A stretch of DNA of 52,742 nt from Burkholderiales bacterium. GTDB lineage: Bacteria; Pseudomonadota; Gammaproteobacteria; Burkholderiales; Usitatibacteraceae. The stretch covers positions 1-52,742 of the forward strand of contig JAHCAK010000029.1 in NCBI GenBank assembly GCA_019634955.1. Reading direction: 5' to 3'. Positions 45,268-52,742 of this stretch are shown here, piece after piece (the first letter of the stretch is position 1; the number at the start of each line of letters is the position of its first letter). A program made the position numbers and the translations under genes. Below the pieces are notes generated by a model that worked only from the letters and a program-made list of their open reading frames with translations, was not told the origin of the DNA and did no database searches.

Positions 45268-45987
45268 ATGAGGCTCGTCACGTTCAGCGCCGGCCCGGCC
45301 GGCGACGCGCGCGCCGGCGTCCGTGTCGGCCACCGCGTGCTCGACATCGAGGCGGCCTCGCGCGTGAAGGGGGAGCCGCTGCCTTCCTCCGTGCGCGGGC
45401 TGCTCGCCGCCGGGCGCGGCGCGCTGTCACGCGTGCGGGCGCTGGCGAAGGCCGCGGTCACCGAGACCGGGAGCTTCTCCCACGCGATGCACGAGGAGCG
45501 CGCCGTGAGGTTGCTCGCCCCGGTGCCGGGTGCGCTCGTCGTGCGGGACGCGCCGCAGCCCGCGATCGCCGGCGGGCCCGCGATCGTCTTCGTCATCGGC
45601 AGCCAGGCGCGGGCGGTCGGCCGCGACGAGGCGCTGGAACACGTGGCCGGCATCACGCTCCTGCTCGACCTCCACGGCGGCCCCGTCGTGGGGCCCGAGA
45701 TCGTCACGGCCGACGAGGTCGGCGACCCAGGCGACCTGTCGATCGCCTGGTCGGTGAACGGGGCGCTTCGGGCGCGGTCCAACGCCGCGGCGGCATTCGA
45801 CCGCTTCCCCGCCCTCCTGGAGCAATCCACGCGCGAGAACGCCGCCGAGCCCGGCGACCTCTTCGCGGCGGCGATTCCCCTCCTCCCCGCCGCCGCAGGT
45901 GAATGGCCGGCGGCGCGGCCGGGCGACGTGTTCGAATGCGCCATCGAGGGCGTGGCGACGCTGCGCGCGACAGTCAACGGCTCCTGA
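45268..45987 (+). CDS. Divergent FAH-fold protein
   Basis: A 239-residue protein resembling the fumarylacetoacetate hydrolase family: an N-terminal MRLVTFSAG domain, LLAPVP, then VFVIGSQARAVGRDEALEHVAGITLLLDLHG and the closing RPGDVFECAIEGVATLRATV. The usual metal ligands appear lost: the E-x-E ahead of the strand is replaced by GGPAIVFV, and the D-x-SARD motif by DLHGG. It is 40-50 residues shorter than typical FAH hydrolases. It is probably not an active metal-dependent hydrolase. It lies 8 bases upstream of the LTA-synthase-like gene. Confidence 0.65.
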   Translation: MRLVTFSAGPAGDARAGVRVGHRVLDIEAASRVKGEPLPSSVRGLLAAGRGALSRVRALAKAAVTETGSFSHAMHEERAVRLLAPVPGALVVRDAPQPAIAGGPAIVFVIGSQARAVGRDEALEHVAGITLLLDLHGGPVVGPEIVTADEVGDPGDLSIAWSVNGALRARSNAAAAFDRFPALLEQSTRENAAEPGDLFAAAIPLLPAAAGEWPAARPGDVFECAIEGVATLRATVNGS

Positions 45988-45995
45988 AGGCACTC

Positions 45996-47927
45996 ATGTC
46001 CCTGTTTCGCAGGCTGTTCCCCGGCCGCTTCCTGGCCGCCGGCGTGGCGCTCGCCGCATTCCTCGCGGTGAGCCTCGCGACCCGCCTCGCCCTGCTCGCG
46101 CTGAACGGCGATGCCTCCCTCGCCCACCCGGCGATCCTCGCCCCCGCGCTCGCGATCGGGGTCGCCTACGACCTCGCGGCAGGCGCGTGGTGGGTGCTGC
46201 CCTTCGCCTTTCTCGCCTGGCTGTGGCCGGACGGGCCCCGCTCCGGCCGCCCCTTCGCCATCGCGCTCGTGGCGCTGGCCGCATCGGCGTTCGCCGCGTG
46301 GGCGTTCACGGCGGCCTCCGAGCTCGTCTTCTGGAACGAGTTCGCCACGCGGTTCAACTTCATCGCCGTGGACTACCTCGTCTACACGAACGAGGTGATC
46401 GGCAACATCCGCCAGTCCTACGACCTGCGGCCGGCCTTCGCCGCCATCGCGCTGGCCGCCTCGCTCCTTCTCGCGGCGTCGTGGCGGCCCCTGATCGCCG
46501 CGGCCCGGCCCGCGGGCATGGGCTTCGGCGCCCGCACGCTCGTCTTCGCGGCCTTCGCCTGCGCGCCCGCCGCGTCGTTCCTCGCCGTCGACGATGGCCT
46601 CAAGGAGTTCACGCCCCAGGCGCAGGCCGTGCAGCTGGCCGGCAACGGGCACTGGGAGTTCTTCCACGCCTTCCGCACCAACGAGATCGACTACGAGCAG
46701 TTCTACCGCACCGAGGTCGCCGCGAAGGCGTGGTCGGAGCTGCGCCGGGAGTTCGAGCACGCGGGCCGCCCCGACTTCACGGGCAGCGGCGCCATGCCCA
46801 TCGAGCGCGTCGTCCATGGCGCCGGCCCGGAGAAGCGGCTCAACGTGGTGCTGGTGTCGGTGGAGAGCCTGGGGGCGGAGTTCGTGGGCGCCCTCGGCGA
46901 CCGCCGCGGCCTCACGCCCAACCTCGACAGGCTCGCGCGCGAGGGGCTCTTCTTCTCGCGGGTCTACGCCACCGGCACGCGCACGGTGCGCGGGCTGGAG
47001 GCGATCTCGCTCTCCATCCCGCCCACGCCCGGCTACTCGGTGGTGAAGCGGCCCAACAACGAGCACCTGCGCACCCTGGGCGAGGTGTTCGACGAGAAGG
47101 GCTACGAGTCGCTCTACGTGTACGGCGGCTACGGCTACTTCGACAACATGAACCACTTCTTCGGGTCCAACGGGTACACGGTGGTGGACCGGACGGCCAT
47201 CCCCGCCGCCGACATCCACCACGAGAACATCTGGGGCGTGGCCGACGAGGACCTCTTCACGCAGGCGCTGCGGGAGGCCGACCGGCGCCACGCGGCGGGC
47301 CGGCCCTTCTTCGCGCACGTGATGACCACCTCCAACCACCGCCCCTTCACCTACCCCGCGGGGCGGGTCGACCTGCCGTCGGGCTCCGGCCGCGAGGGCG
47401 CGGTGAAGTACACCGACTGGGCCGTCGGCGATTTCATCGCCCGCGCCCGCGAACGGCCCTGGTTCGACGACACGGTGTTCGTGATCCTCGCCGACCACAC
47501 CTCCTCGGCGCGCGGCAAGTCGGACCTGCCGGTGGAGGGCTTCCACATCCCGCTCGTGGTGTACTCGCCGCGGCACGTCCCCGCCGGCCGCGTGGATCAC
47601 CTCGCCTCGCAGATCGACGTGGCCCCCACGCTCCTCGGGCTGCTGGGCTTCACCTATCGCTCGCGCTTCTTCGGGCAGGACATCCTCACCGAGGGCGCGA
47701 CGCACCAGCGCGCCCTGCTGGGCAACTACCAGACGGTGGGCTACCTCGAGGACGGCCTGCTCGTGGAGCTGCGCCCGAAGGGGGCGTGGCGGGTCGTGGA
47801 TCCCGCCACGGGCGGGGCGTTGCCGGCCACGGAGCACGCCCGCCACCTCGTGGACGAGGCGGTGGGCTACTACCAGTCGGCGAGCCGCGCCTTCCGCAGC
47901 GGGGCGCTTCGCGCCGGGGCGACCTAG
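45996..47927 (+). CDS. LTA-synthase-like membrane phosphotransferase
   Basis: A 643-residue inner-membrane protein of the alkaline-phosphatase-like sulfatase/LtaS family. Four or five membrane segments fill the first 200 residues; the periplasmic domain follows. The metal site opens with VVLVSVESLGAEFVG (Glu), and ATGTRTVRGLEA carries the likely nucleophile T330. HENIWGVADEDLF and FVILADHTSS give further ligands, and EGFHIPLVVYSP closes the core. In Gram-negative bacteria such proteins transfer phosphoglycerol or phosphoethanolamine to periplasmic glucans or lipid A (family knowledge); the acceptor is unknown here. AAGG precedes ATG 45996. Confidence 0.9.
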   Translation: MSLFRRLFPGRFLAAGVALAAFLAVSLATRLALLALNGDASLAHPAILAPALAIGVAYDLAAGAWWVLPFAFLAWLWPDGPRSGRPFAIALVALAASAFAAWAFTAASELVFWNEFATRFNFIAVDYLVYTNEVIGNIRQSYDLRPAFAAIALAASLLLAASWRPLIAAARPAGMGFGARTLVFAAFACAPAASFLAVDDGLKEFTPQAQAVQLAGNGHWEFFHAFRTNEIDYEQFYRTEVAAKAWSELRREFEHAGRPDFTGSGAMPIERVVHGAGPEKRLNVVLVSVESLGAEFVGALGDRRGLTPNLDRLAREGLFFSRVYATGTRTVRGLEAISLSIPPTPGYSVVKRPNNEHLRTLGEVFDEKGYESLYVYGGYGYFDNMNHFFGSNGYTVVDRTAIPAADIHHENIWGVADEDLFTQALREADRRHAAGRPFFAHVMTTSNHRPFTYPAGRVDLPSGSGREGAVKYTDWAVGDFIARARERPWFDDTVFVILADHTSSARGKSDLPVEGFHIPLVVYSPRHVPAGRVDHLASQIDVAPTLLGLLGFTYRSRFFGQDILTEGATHQRALLGNYQTVGYLEDGLLVELRPKGAWRVVDPATGGALPATEHARHLVDEAVGYYQSASRAFRSGALRAGAT

Positions 47928-47930
47928 GGG

Positions 47931-48680
47931 CTAGCCGCGCCCGACGAAGGGCATCTTCGTCGCCATGATCGTCATGAACTGCACGTTCGAGTCGAGCGAG
48001 AGCCCGGCCATGAAGACGATCGCGCGCGCGACGTCCTGCACGTCCATGCGCGGCTCGACCATCACCTGGCCGTTCGCCTGCACGATCCCGTTGGCCATGC
48101 GCTCGGTCATCTCGGTGGCGGCGTTGCCGATGTCGATCTGGCCGCAGGCGATGTCGAAGGGCCGCCCGTCGAGCGAGATGCACTTGGTGAGCCCGGTGAT
48201 GGCGTGCTTGGTGGCGGTGTAGGCCGCGGTGTTGGGGCGCGGGGCGTGCGCCGAGATCGAGCCGTTGTTGATGATCCTGCCGCCGCGGGGCGCCTGCCGC
48301 TTCATGAGCGCCATCGCCGCCTGCGCGCAGAGGAACGAGCCGTTGAGGTTCGCGTCCACCACGGCCTTCCACTTCTCCCACGGCAGCTCGTCCATCGGCA
48401 CGGCGGGGGCGCCGGTGCCCGCGTTGTTGAAGAGCACGTCCACGCGCCCCCACTTCGCCTCCACGGCGGCGAAGAGCGCCTTCACGCTCGCGGGCTCGGT
48501 GACGTCGGTGGCCACGGCGATGCCGCGCCCGCCGGCTTCCGCGAGCGCCTTGTCGAGAGGGTCCTGGCGGCGGCCGGCGAAGGCCACCTGGTAGCCGGCG
48601 CCGGCCAGCGCGAGGGCCGATGCCTTGCCGATGCCGGTGCCGGCGCCGGTGACGACGGCGACCTTGAGCGTTGCTTCCAT
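47931..48680 (-). CDS. Short-chain dehydrogenase/reductase
   Basis: NAD(P)-dependent SDR of 249 residues, a standard length. The cofactor loop is [13 protein letters not shown], the NNAG motif is VLFNNAGTG, and the catalytic residues are in [25 protein letters not shown] (S, Y-x3-K). R after the second strand (FAGRRQDP) favours NADP(H). GGAG precedes ATG 48680. Substrate unknown. Confidence 0.93.
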   Translation of the reverse strand: MEATLKVAVVTGAGTGIGKASALALAGAGYQVAFAGRRQDPLDKALAEAGGRGIAVATDVTEPASVKALFAAVEAKWGRVDVLFNNAGTGAPAVPMDELPWEKWKAVVDANLNGSFLCAQAAMALMKRQAPRGGRIINNGSISAHAPRPNTAAYTATKHAITGLTKCISLDGRPFDIACGQIDIGNAATEMTERMANGIVQANGQVMVEPRMDVQDVARAIVFMAGLSLDSNVQFMTIMATKMPFVGRG

Positions 48681-48706
48681 GCTGCGTCTCTCCTCGGTTG
48701 GGTTTC

Positions 48707-48958
48707 TCAGTCCTGCGATTCGTCCTCGTCATCGCGGGCCATGACGATGACGCGCGTGCGCTTCGGGCCGGCGGCGTAGCGCTCGAGACCGACGAGCACG
48801 GGATACAGCGCCTCCAGCCGCGCGCGCGCCTCGCCCTCGTCGTCGAAGACGAGCAGCGTGCCGTCCGGCGCGCGCACATCGTGCCACAGGCGGTGGTCCT
48901 TCTCGTCCTCCTGCACCTGCAGCTTGTACTTCGGGGGGCGCGGCTTCGGGTAGGGCAT
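48707..48958 (-). CDS. Small conserved protein, unknown
   Basis: An 83-residue acidic, soluble protein ([28 protein letters not shown], and [14 protein letters not shown] at the end). The strand-rich start and the '[22 protein letters not shown]' middle suggest a small beta-helix fold. I do not recognise a family. It lies in a minus-strand run between the SDR and the EAL gene and may be translated with the latter (13 bases between). Confidence 0.65.
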   Translation of the reverse strand: MPYPKPRPPKYKLQVQEDEKDHRLWHDVRAPDGTLLVFDDEGEARARLEALYPVLVGLERYAAGPKRTRVIVMARDDEDESQD

Positions 48959-48971
48959 GGCCTTCCTCGGG

Positions 48972-51197
48972 CTAGGGGGAGAGGAAGCGCGCGGCCACCT
49001 CGGCGCCCTCCACCGGGTGGGAGAAGTGGTAGCCCTGGCCCTCGTCGCAACCCAGCCGTGCGATGGCCTCGCGCTGCGCGGCGGTCTCGACGCCCTCGGC
49101 CACCACGCGCAGGCCCAGGCCGTGCGCGAGCGTCACGATGGCCGTCACGATCGCCCCGTCGTTGCCGCCCTCGGCGATGTCGCGCACGAAGGTGCGGTCG
49201 ATCTTGAGGCCCTGCAGGGGCAGGTGCTTCACGTAGCCCAGCGAGGAGTAGCCGACGCCGAAGTCGTCGAGGACGATGCGCGTGCCGGCGCGCGCGACGT
49301 CCTCCAGCACGCGGCGCGTGGCCTCGGGGTTCGCGATGAGCATGCCCTCCGTGACCTCGATCTCCAGGTCCGACGGCTCGATCGCCGCCGCCCGGACGCA
49401 GTCGGCGATGATGCCGGGCAGGTCCGGCGCGAGCTGCCGGGCGGAGAGGTTCACGGCGACGGGGACGACGGCGCGACCCTCGCGGCGCCACCGCGCCACC
49501 TGCGCGCAACACTCGGCGAGCACCCACCGGCCCAGCTCGCGGATGAGGTCGGACTGCTCGGCGATGGCGACGAAGCGCGCCGGGTGCACCTCGCCCAGTT
49601 CGGGATGCGTCCATCGGCAGAGCGCCTCGAGCCCGGCCACGCGCCCGGTCTTCAGGTCGAACTTCGGCTGGTAGAGCAGTCGCAGCTCGCCCGCGGCGAG
49701 GCCCTGGCGCAGGCTCGTCTCGACGAAGAGCTGGTCGCGGATGCGCTCGGCCATGGCCGGCTCGAAGCGGCGGCAGGTGCCCGGCGCGGCGGCCTTGCCG
49801 AAGTGCATGGCCGACTCGGCCTGGCGCAGCAGCGCCTGCGCCTCCGTGGAATCGTCGGGGCAGAGCGCGACGCCGGCGGTGCAGGCCACGCGCGCCGTCC
49901 GCCCCTCGACGGTGAAGGGCGTGTCGAAGGTCGCCATCACCGCGTGCGCCAGGCGGTCGGCGTCCGCCGCGTCGCGCACCGACTGGGCGATGACCAGGAA
50001 CTCGTCGCCGGCCACGCGCGCGAGCGTGTCGCCCTCGCCGATGGCGTGCCCGATGCGCGCGACGGCCTCGCGCAGCACGGCGTCGCCCGCGTCGTGGCCG
50101 AGCGACTCGTTCACCGCCTTGAAGCGGTCGATGCCCACGTGCACGAGCGCCACGCAGGCGCCAATGCGGCGCGCGCGCTCGACGGCCTGCTGCAGGCGGT
50201 CGAGCGCGAGGACGCGGTTGGGCAGCCCCGTCAGCGGGTCGCGCGTGGAGAGGAAGCGGGCGCGCCGCTCCGCCGAGCGCCGCGCGGTCACGTCCGCGAC
50301 GGAGGAGAGCACGCAGGGCTCGCCGCCCACCTCGAGGACCTCGCCCGAGAGCTGGCACTCCATCGCCTCGCCGGAGCTGCGGTGAAGCCGCAGGTCGAGG
50401 TCGCGCACCACCCGCCGCTCGCGCAGGACCTGCACGAAGCGCTCGCGGTCGCGCGGGTCCCCCCAGATGCCGATCTCGGTGGAGGTCCTGCCGATGACCT
50501 GCTCGCGCCTCATCCCGAACATGCCGAGGAAGGCGTCGTTCACGTCGAGGTAGAGGCCGTCGGCCAGCCGGCTCACCGACAGCGCGCTCTGGCTCGAGCG
50601 GAACACGCGCTGCAGCGCCGCTTCGGAGTCGCCCAGCGCGCCGGAGAGCTCGCGCGCGCGCGCGGCGGAGGAGCGCATGGCGTGCATGAGCACCCTCCCG
50701 CCGGCGGCGCTCGCGGCCAGGACGAGCAGCAGGCTCGTGAGGCTCAGCGCTGTCACGTGCGAGGAAAAGGAATTCCTCACCACGCCCGCCAGCTCCGCCA
50801 CGCCGAAGGCGCCCACGCCCGCGAGCACGAGCGCGGCGAGGCCCCAGTACGCCCGCGCGCTCAGGAAGACGCAGCCGGCGAAGAGGAGGGCGGCATAGCC
50901 GAGGATCCCGTAGTCGCGCACCCCGTAGCCCGTCCACAGGAAGGCGAGCAGGCCCAGGGCGAGCGCGTAGAAGAAGACGCCGGAGGCGATGGCGAACCTG
51001 CCGCGCTCGAGCAGCCCCCAGGCGACGACGGTCGTCGCGGCGAGGGAGACCCCCACGGACCCGGTGCGCGGCTTGCCGGAGAGCAGGTAGAGGACACCCA
51101 CAACCGCCAGCGTCGTGCCGATCGTGAGGAGGATCAACCGGAACGGCTTCGCGAGGGATTCGTCGGGGCCGGGGTCCGGCGCCGGTGCGCGGCTCAT
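48972..51197 (-). CDS. PAS-GGDEF-EAL cyclic-di-GMP phosphodiesterase
   Basis: A 741-residue signalling protein. Order: five or six membrane segments (about 20-160), a PAS domain (about 190-310; VFRSSQSALSVSRLADGLYLDVN), a GGDEF domain (about 320-480) and an EAL domain (about 490-741). The GGDEF motif is changed to AGDEF and the RxxD site is absent, so this half is probably not a cyclase. The EAL half keeps EALCRW, LDDFGVGYSSL, KIDRTFV and EGVET, so it should cleave c-di-GMP. ATG 51197. It is the counterpart of the active diguanylate cyclase at 24152. Confidence 0.92.
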   Translation of the reverse strand: MSRAPAPDPGPDESLAKPFRLILLTIGTTLAVVGVLYLLSGKPRTGSVGVSLAATTVVAWGLLERGRFAIASGVFFYALALGLLAFLWTGYGVRDYGILGYAALLFAGCVFLSARAYWGLAALVLAGVGAFGVAELAGVVRNSFSSHVTALSLTSLLLVLAASAAGGRVLMHAMRSSAARARELSGALGDSEAALQRVFRSSQSALSVSRLADGLYLDVNDAFLGMFGMRREQVIGRTSTEIGIWGDPRDRERFVQVLRERRVVRDLDLRLHRSSGEAMECQLSGEVLEVGGEPCVLSSVADVTARRSAERRARFLSTRDPLTGLPNRVLALDRLQQAVERARRIGACVALVHVGIDRFKAVNESLGHDAGDAVLREAVARIGHAIGEGDTLARVAGDEFLVIAQSVRDAADADRLAHAVMATFDTPFTVEGRTARVACTAGVALCPDDSTEAQALLRQAESAMHFGKAAAPGTCRRFEPAMAERIRDQLFVETSLRQGLAAGELRLLYQPKFDLKTGRVAGLEALCRWTHPELGEVHPARFVAIAEQSDLIRELGRWVLAECCAQVARWRREGRAVVPVAVNLSARQLAPDLPGIIADCVRAAAIEPSDLEIEVTEGMLIANPEATRRVLEDVARAGTRIVLDDFGVGYSSLGYVKHLPLQGLKIDRTFVRDIAEGGNDGAIVTAIVTLAHGLGLRVVAEGVETAAQREAIARLGCDEGQGYHFSHPVEGAEVAARFLSP

Positions 51198-51326
51198 GGG
51201 GGGCTTCCGTCGGCGTTGGGCGTCGCTCTCTGCGGGCCATCATAGCGAACCGCCCCGGGCATTGGCACGCCCCCGGGTTCGGGAGAAGATGGCGCCTGCC
51301 CGAAACCCGCTCCCGGAGGAGACGAA

Positions 51327-52145
51327 ATGCCGCTCGCCGCCAAGGTCGTTGCCGTCCTGCTCGCCGCCGTCGCCGCCGCCCCCGCCTTCGCCCAGGAACG
51401 CAAGGCGGAGCTTCTCTGGCTGGGCCAGGCCGCCTTCCGCCTCACCACGCCCACGGGGAAGGTGATCCTGATCGACCCCTGGCTCACCACCAACCCGAAG
51501 ACGCCGGCCAAGTGGAAGAACCTCGACGAGCTGGGCAAGGTGGACCTCATCCTCGTCACGCACGGCCACGGCGACCACGTGGGCGACGCGCCGGCGCTCG
51601 CGAAGAAGCACGGCGCGAAGCTCTGGGCGCCCGCCGGCCTCAACCAGACCTTCCTCGCGCTGGGGATCCTCCCCGCCGACCTCGTGCCGCGCATGAACAA
51701 GAGCGGCACCATCCGCCCCTTCGGCGAGCAGGGCGTGAAGATCACGATGACGCGCGCCGAGCACTCCTCCGAGTTCGTGTGGAAGGACGCCGCGGGCAAG
51801 GACCACGTGCACGTCGGCGGCGAGCCCGTGGGGTTCCTGATCGAGCTCGAGAACGGCCTGAAGATCTGGCACATGGGCGACACGGGCCTCTTCGGCGACA
51901 TGAAGCTCGTGGGCGACTACTACAAGCCGGACGTGGTTCTCATCCCGATCGGGGGGCACTTCGTGATGGACCCGAAGGACGCCGCCTTCGCCGTGAACCA
52001 CTGGATCAAGCCGAAGCACGCCGTGCCGATGCACTACGGCACGATCCCGGTGCTCAAGGGAACGCCCGAGGAGTTCATCCAGGCGCTGGGCGGCACCGCC
52101 ACCAAGGTGCACGCCATCCAGCCCGGCGACCGGCTGGAGTTCTAG
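51327..52145 (+). CDS. Secreted UPF0173-like MBL hydrolase
   Basis: A 272-residue MBL-fold enzyme with a Sec signal (AAKVVAVLLAAVAAAPAFAQ). The HxHxDH motif is THGHGDHVGD; other ligands are in RAEHSSEF, HMGDTGLFGD and PMHYGTIPVL. ATG 51327 follows GGAGG. Most UPF0173 members lack a signal, so export is a difference worth noting. Function unknown. Confidence 0.87.
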   Translation: MPLAAKVVAVLLAAVAAAPAFAQERKAELLWLGQAAFRLTTPTGKVILIDPWLTTNPKTPAKWKNLDELGKVDLILVTHGHGDHVGDAPALAKKHGAKLWAPAGLNQTFLALGILPADLVPRMNKSGTIRPFGEQGVKITMTRAEHSSEFVWKDAAGKDHVHVGGEPVGFLIELENGLKIWHMGDTGLFGDMKLVGDYYKPDVVLIPIGGHFVMDPKDAAFAVNHWIKPKHAVPMHYGTIPVLKGTPEEFIQALGGTATKVHAIQPGDRLEF

Positions 52146-52152
52146 GCAGCCC

Positions 52153-52742
52153 TCAGCGCACGATGCCCGGCAGCGCCTCGCCCCAGCCCTGCAGGGGGCC
52201 GAGCGGCTGCCGCGTCATCTCCTGCTCGCGGATCATCGGCTGGCCGCCCCAGGTCACGTAGACGGCGCGGCCGCCCACCACGAGCACCAGCGCGTTGAAC
52301 GACCAGCCCGTGACGTCGGTCACGCGGTGGAAGTTGAGCGCGTCCGCCCAGAAGTTGCCGACGCGGTCGCGCTTCGTCTCGCGCACGGCGATCGCGTAGC
52401 CCGAGCACTCCTTTCCCGCCTCGAGGCACTCGCGCAGGCCGCGGTCGAGCTTCTCCATGGGGAAGGTGGCGCTGATGGGGAAGCGAAGGACGATGTCGGA
52501 GTAGGTGAGCAGCTGCACGTTGGCCGTCGCGTAGGGGTCGATGCCCAGGGCCTTGAGCTGCGCGGTCGTGGTGCGGTAGGGCTCGATCCGCTCCACGGCG
52601 GCGCGGGCGTCGTCGAAGGTCTTCCACGGGCTCTCGACCTCGGCGCGCGCGCGGGGCAGCAGCTGCGCGCAGCCGGCCGCGACGAGGCCCGCGGCGAGGC
52701 AGGCCAGCGCGCGCGCAACCAGGCAGGCTCGGGAGGTCGGGG
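52153..52742 (-). CDS. Lipoprotein of unknown function, 5' end outside the window
   Basis: The frame is open to the right edge. A lipobox (LVAAGC) follows a hydrophobic stretch (ARALACLAAGL), so this is an outer- or inner-membrane lipoprotein whose start codon is beyond 52742. The mature part (about 165 residues) contains FDDARAAVERIEPYRTTTAQLKALGID and later LNFHRVTDVTGWSFNALVLVV; I do not recognise the family. A GTG at 52596 is a false internal start, since the lipobox would be lost. It converges on the UPF0173 gene, with 7 bases between. Confidence 0.72.
   Translation of the reverse strand, partial: PTSRACLVARALACLAAGLVAAGCAQLLPRARAEVESPWKTFDDARAAVERIEPYRTTTAQLKALGIDPYATANVQLLTYSDIVLRFPISATFPMEKLDRGLRECLEAGKECSGYAIAVRETKRDRVGNFWADALNFHRVTDVTGWSFNALVLVVGGRAVYVTWGGQPMIREQEMTRQPLGPLQGWGEALPGIVR

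Overview
The window is very GC-rich, densely packed chromosomal DNA with short intergenic gaps. The gene content points to a betaproteobacterium of the Burkholderiales/Nitrosomonadales type. The indicators are a Bug-family tricarboxylate receptor, a double-length UvrA, bifunctional MnmC, EttA, NnrU, an RhlE-type helicase and several GGDEF/EAL proteins. Both strands are used, mostly as single genes or operons of two to four. I see no rRNA, no complete tRNA, no CRISPR array and no insertion sequence. The genus cannot be settled from the sequence alone.

Layout. Positions 1-5993 (all minus) hold the N-terminal two thirds of aminopeptidase N, an RhlE-like helicase with a repeat-rich tail, an NnrU-like membrane protein and a peptide-binding lipid-export-sized periplasmic receptor. 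Positions 6258-8620 form an accessory pocket. It carries a Xre-RES toxin-antitoxin pair, a convergent AbrB-PIN pair, an 80-codon remnant of a NERD-type helicase and the 3' half of a tRNA gene, which looks like an integration scar. Positions 8654-14419 encode a tandem UvrA of about 1921 residues. Two copies of a 37-bp palindromic element lie inside its reading frame, and two more copies sit at the end of the RES gene. Positions 14612-18871 hold an ABC ATPase, a double-FtsX permease and a HlyD-type adaptor. Positions 18884-25318 hold mnmC, a CnoX-like thioredoxin, a FlK-like thioesterase, a Tat-exported S41-like protein lacking its serine, a carboxymuconolactone decarboxylase-like protein and a diguanylate cyclase.

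Positions 25476-34112 carry a glutathione S-transferase, a Bug receptor coupled to a metallo-beta-lactamase-fold enzyme, a TerB/DUF697 protein, an MlaF-like ATPase, a NYN nuclease-like protein, a secreted BNR-repeat protein and a Yip1-family membrane protein. A four-gene minus-strand operon (36728 down to 34174) encodes a zinc-ribbon protein, a universal stress protein, a GNAT acetyltransferase and a nitrilase-family amidase. Two small ORFs and a strong terminator follow in the sparsely coding stretch 36729-37708. Positions 37709-45112 hold ettA, an alpha/beta hydrolase, a dead-cyclase/PEGA membrane protein paired with a Ser/Thr kinase, a MenA-like prenyltransferase, a cyclic-nucleotide-binding protein and an omega-aminotransferase. 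Positions 45268-52742 hold a divergent FAH-fold protein, an LTA-synthase-like phosphotransferase, an SDR, a small conserved protein, a PAS-GGDEF-EAL protein, a secreted UPF0173-like hydrolase and the end of a lipoprotein gene.

The most unusual items are: the 37-bp palindrome used in three reading frames across two genes; the toxin-antitoxin pocket bounded by a tRNA scar and a dead helicase; the dead-cyclase/PEGA plus tail-anchored kinase pair; and the small-ORF/terminator region near 37.0-37.5 kb. None of these is proven to be a new system; each is stated with what would test it.
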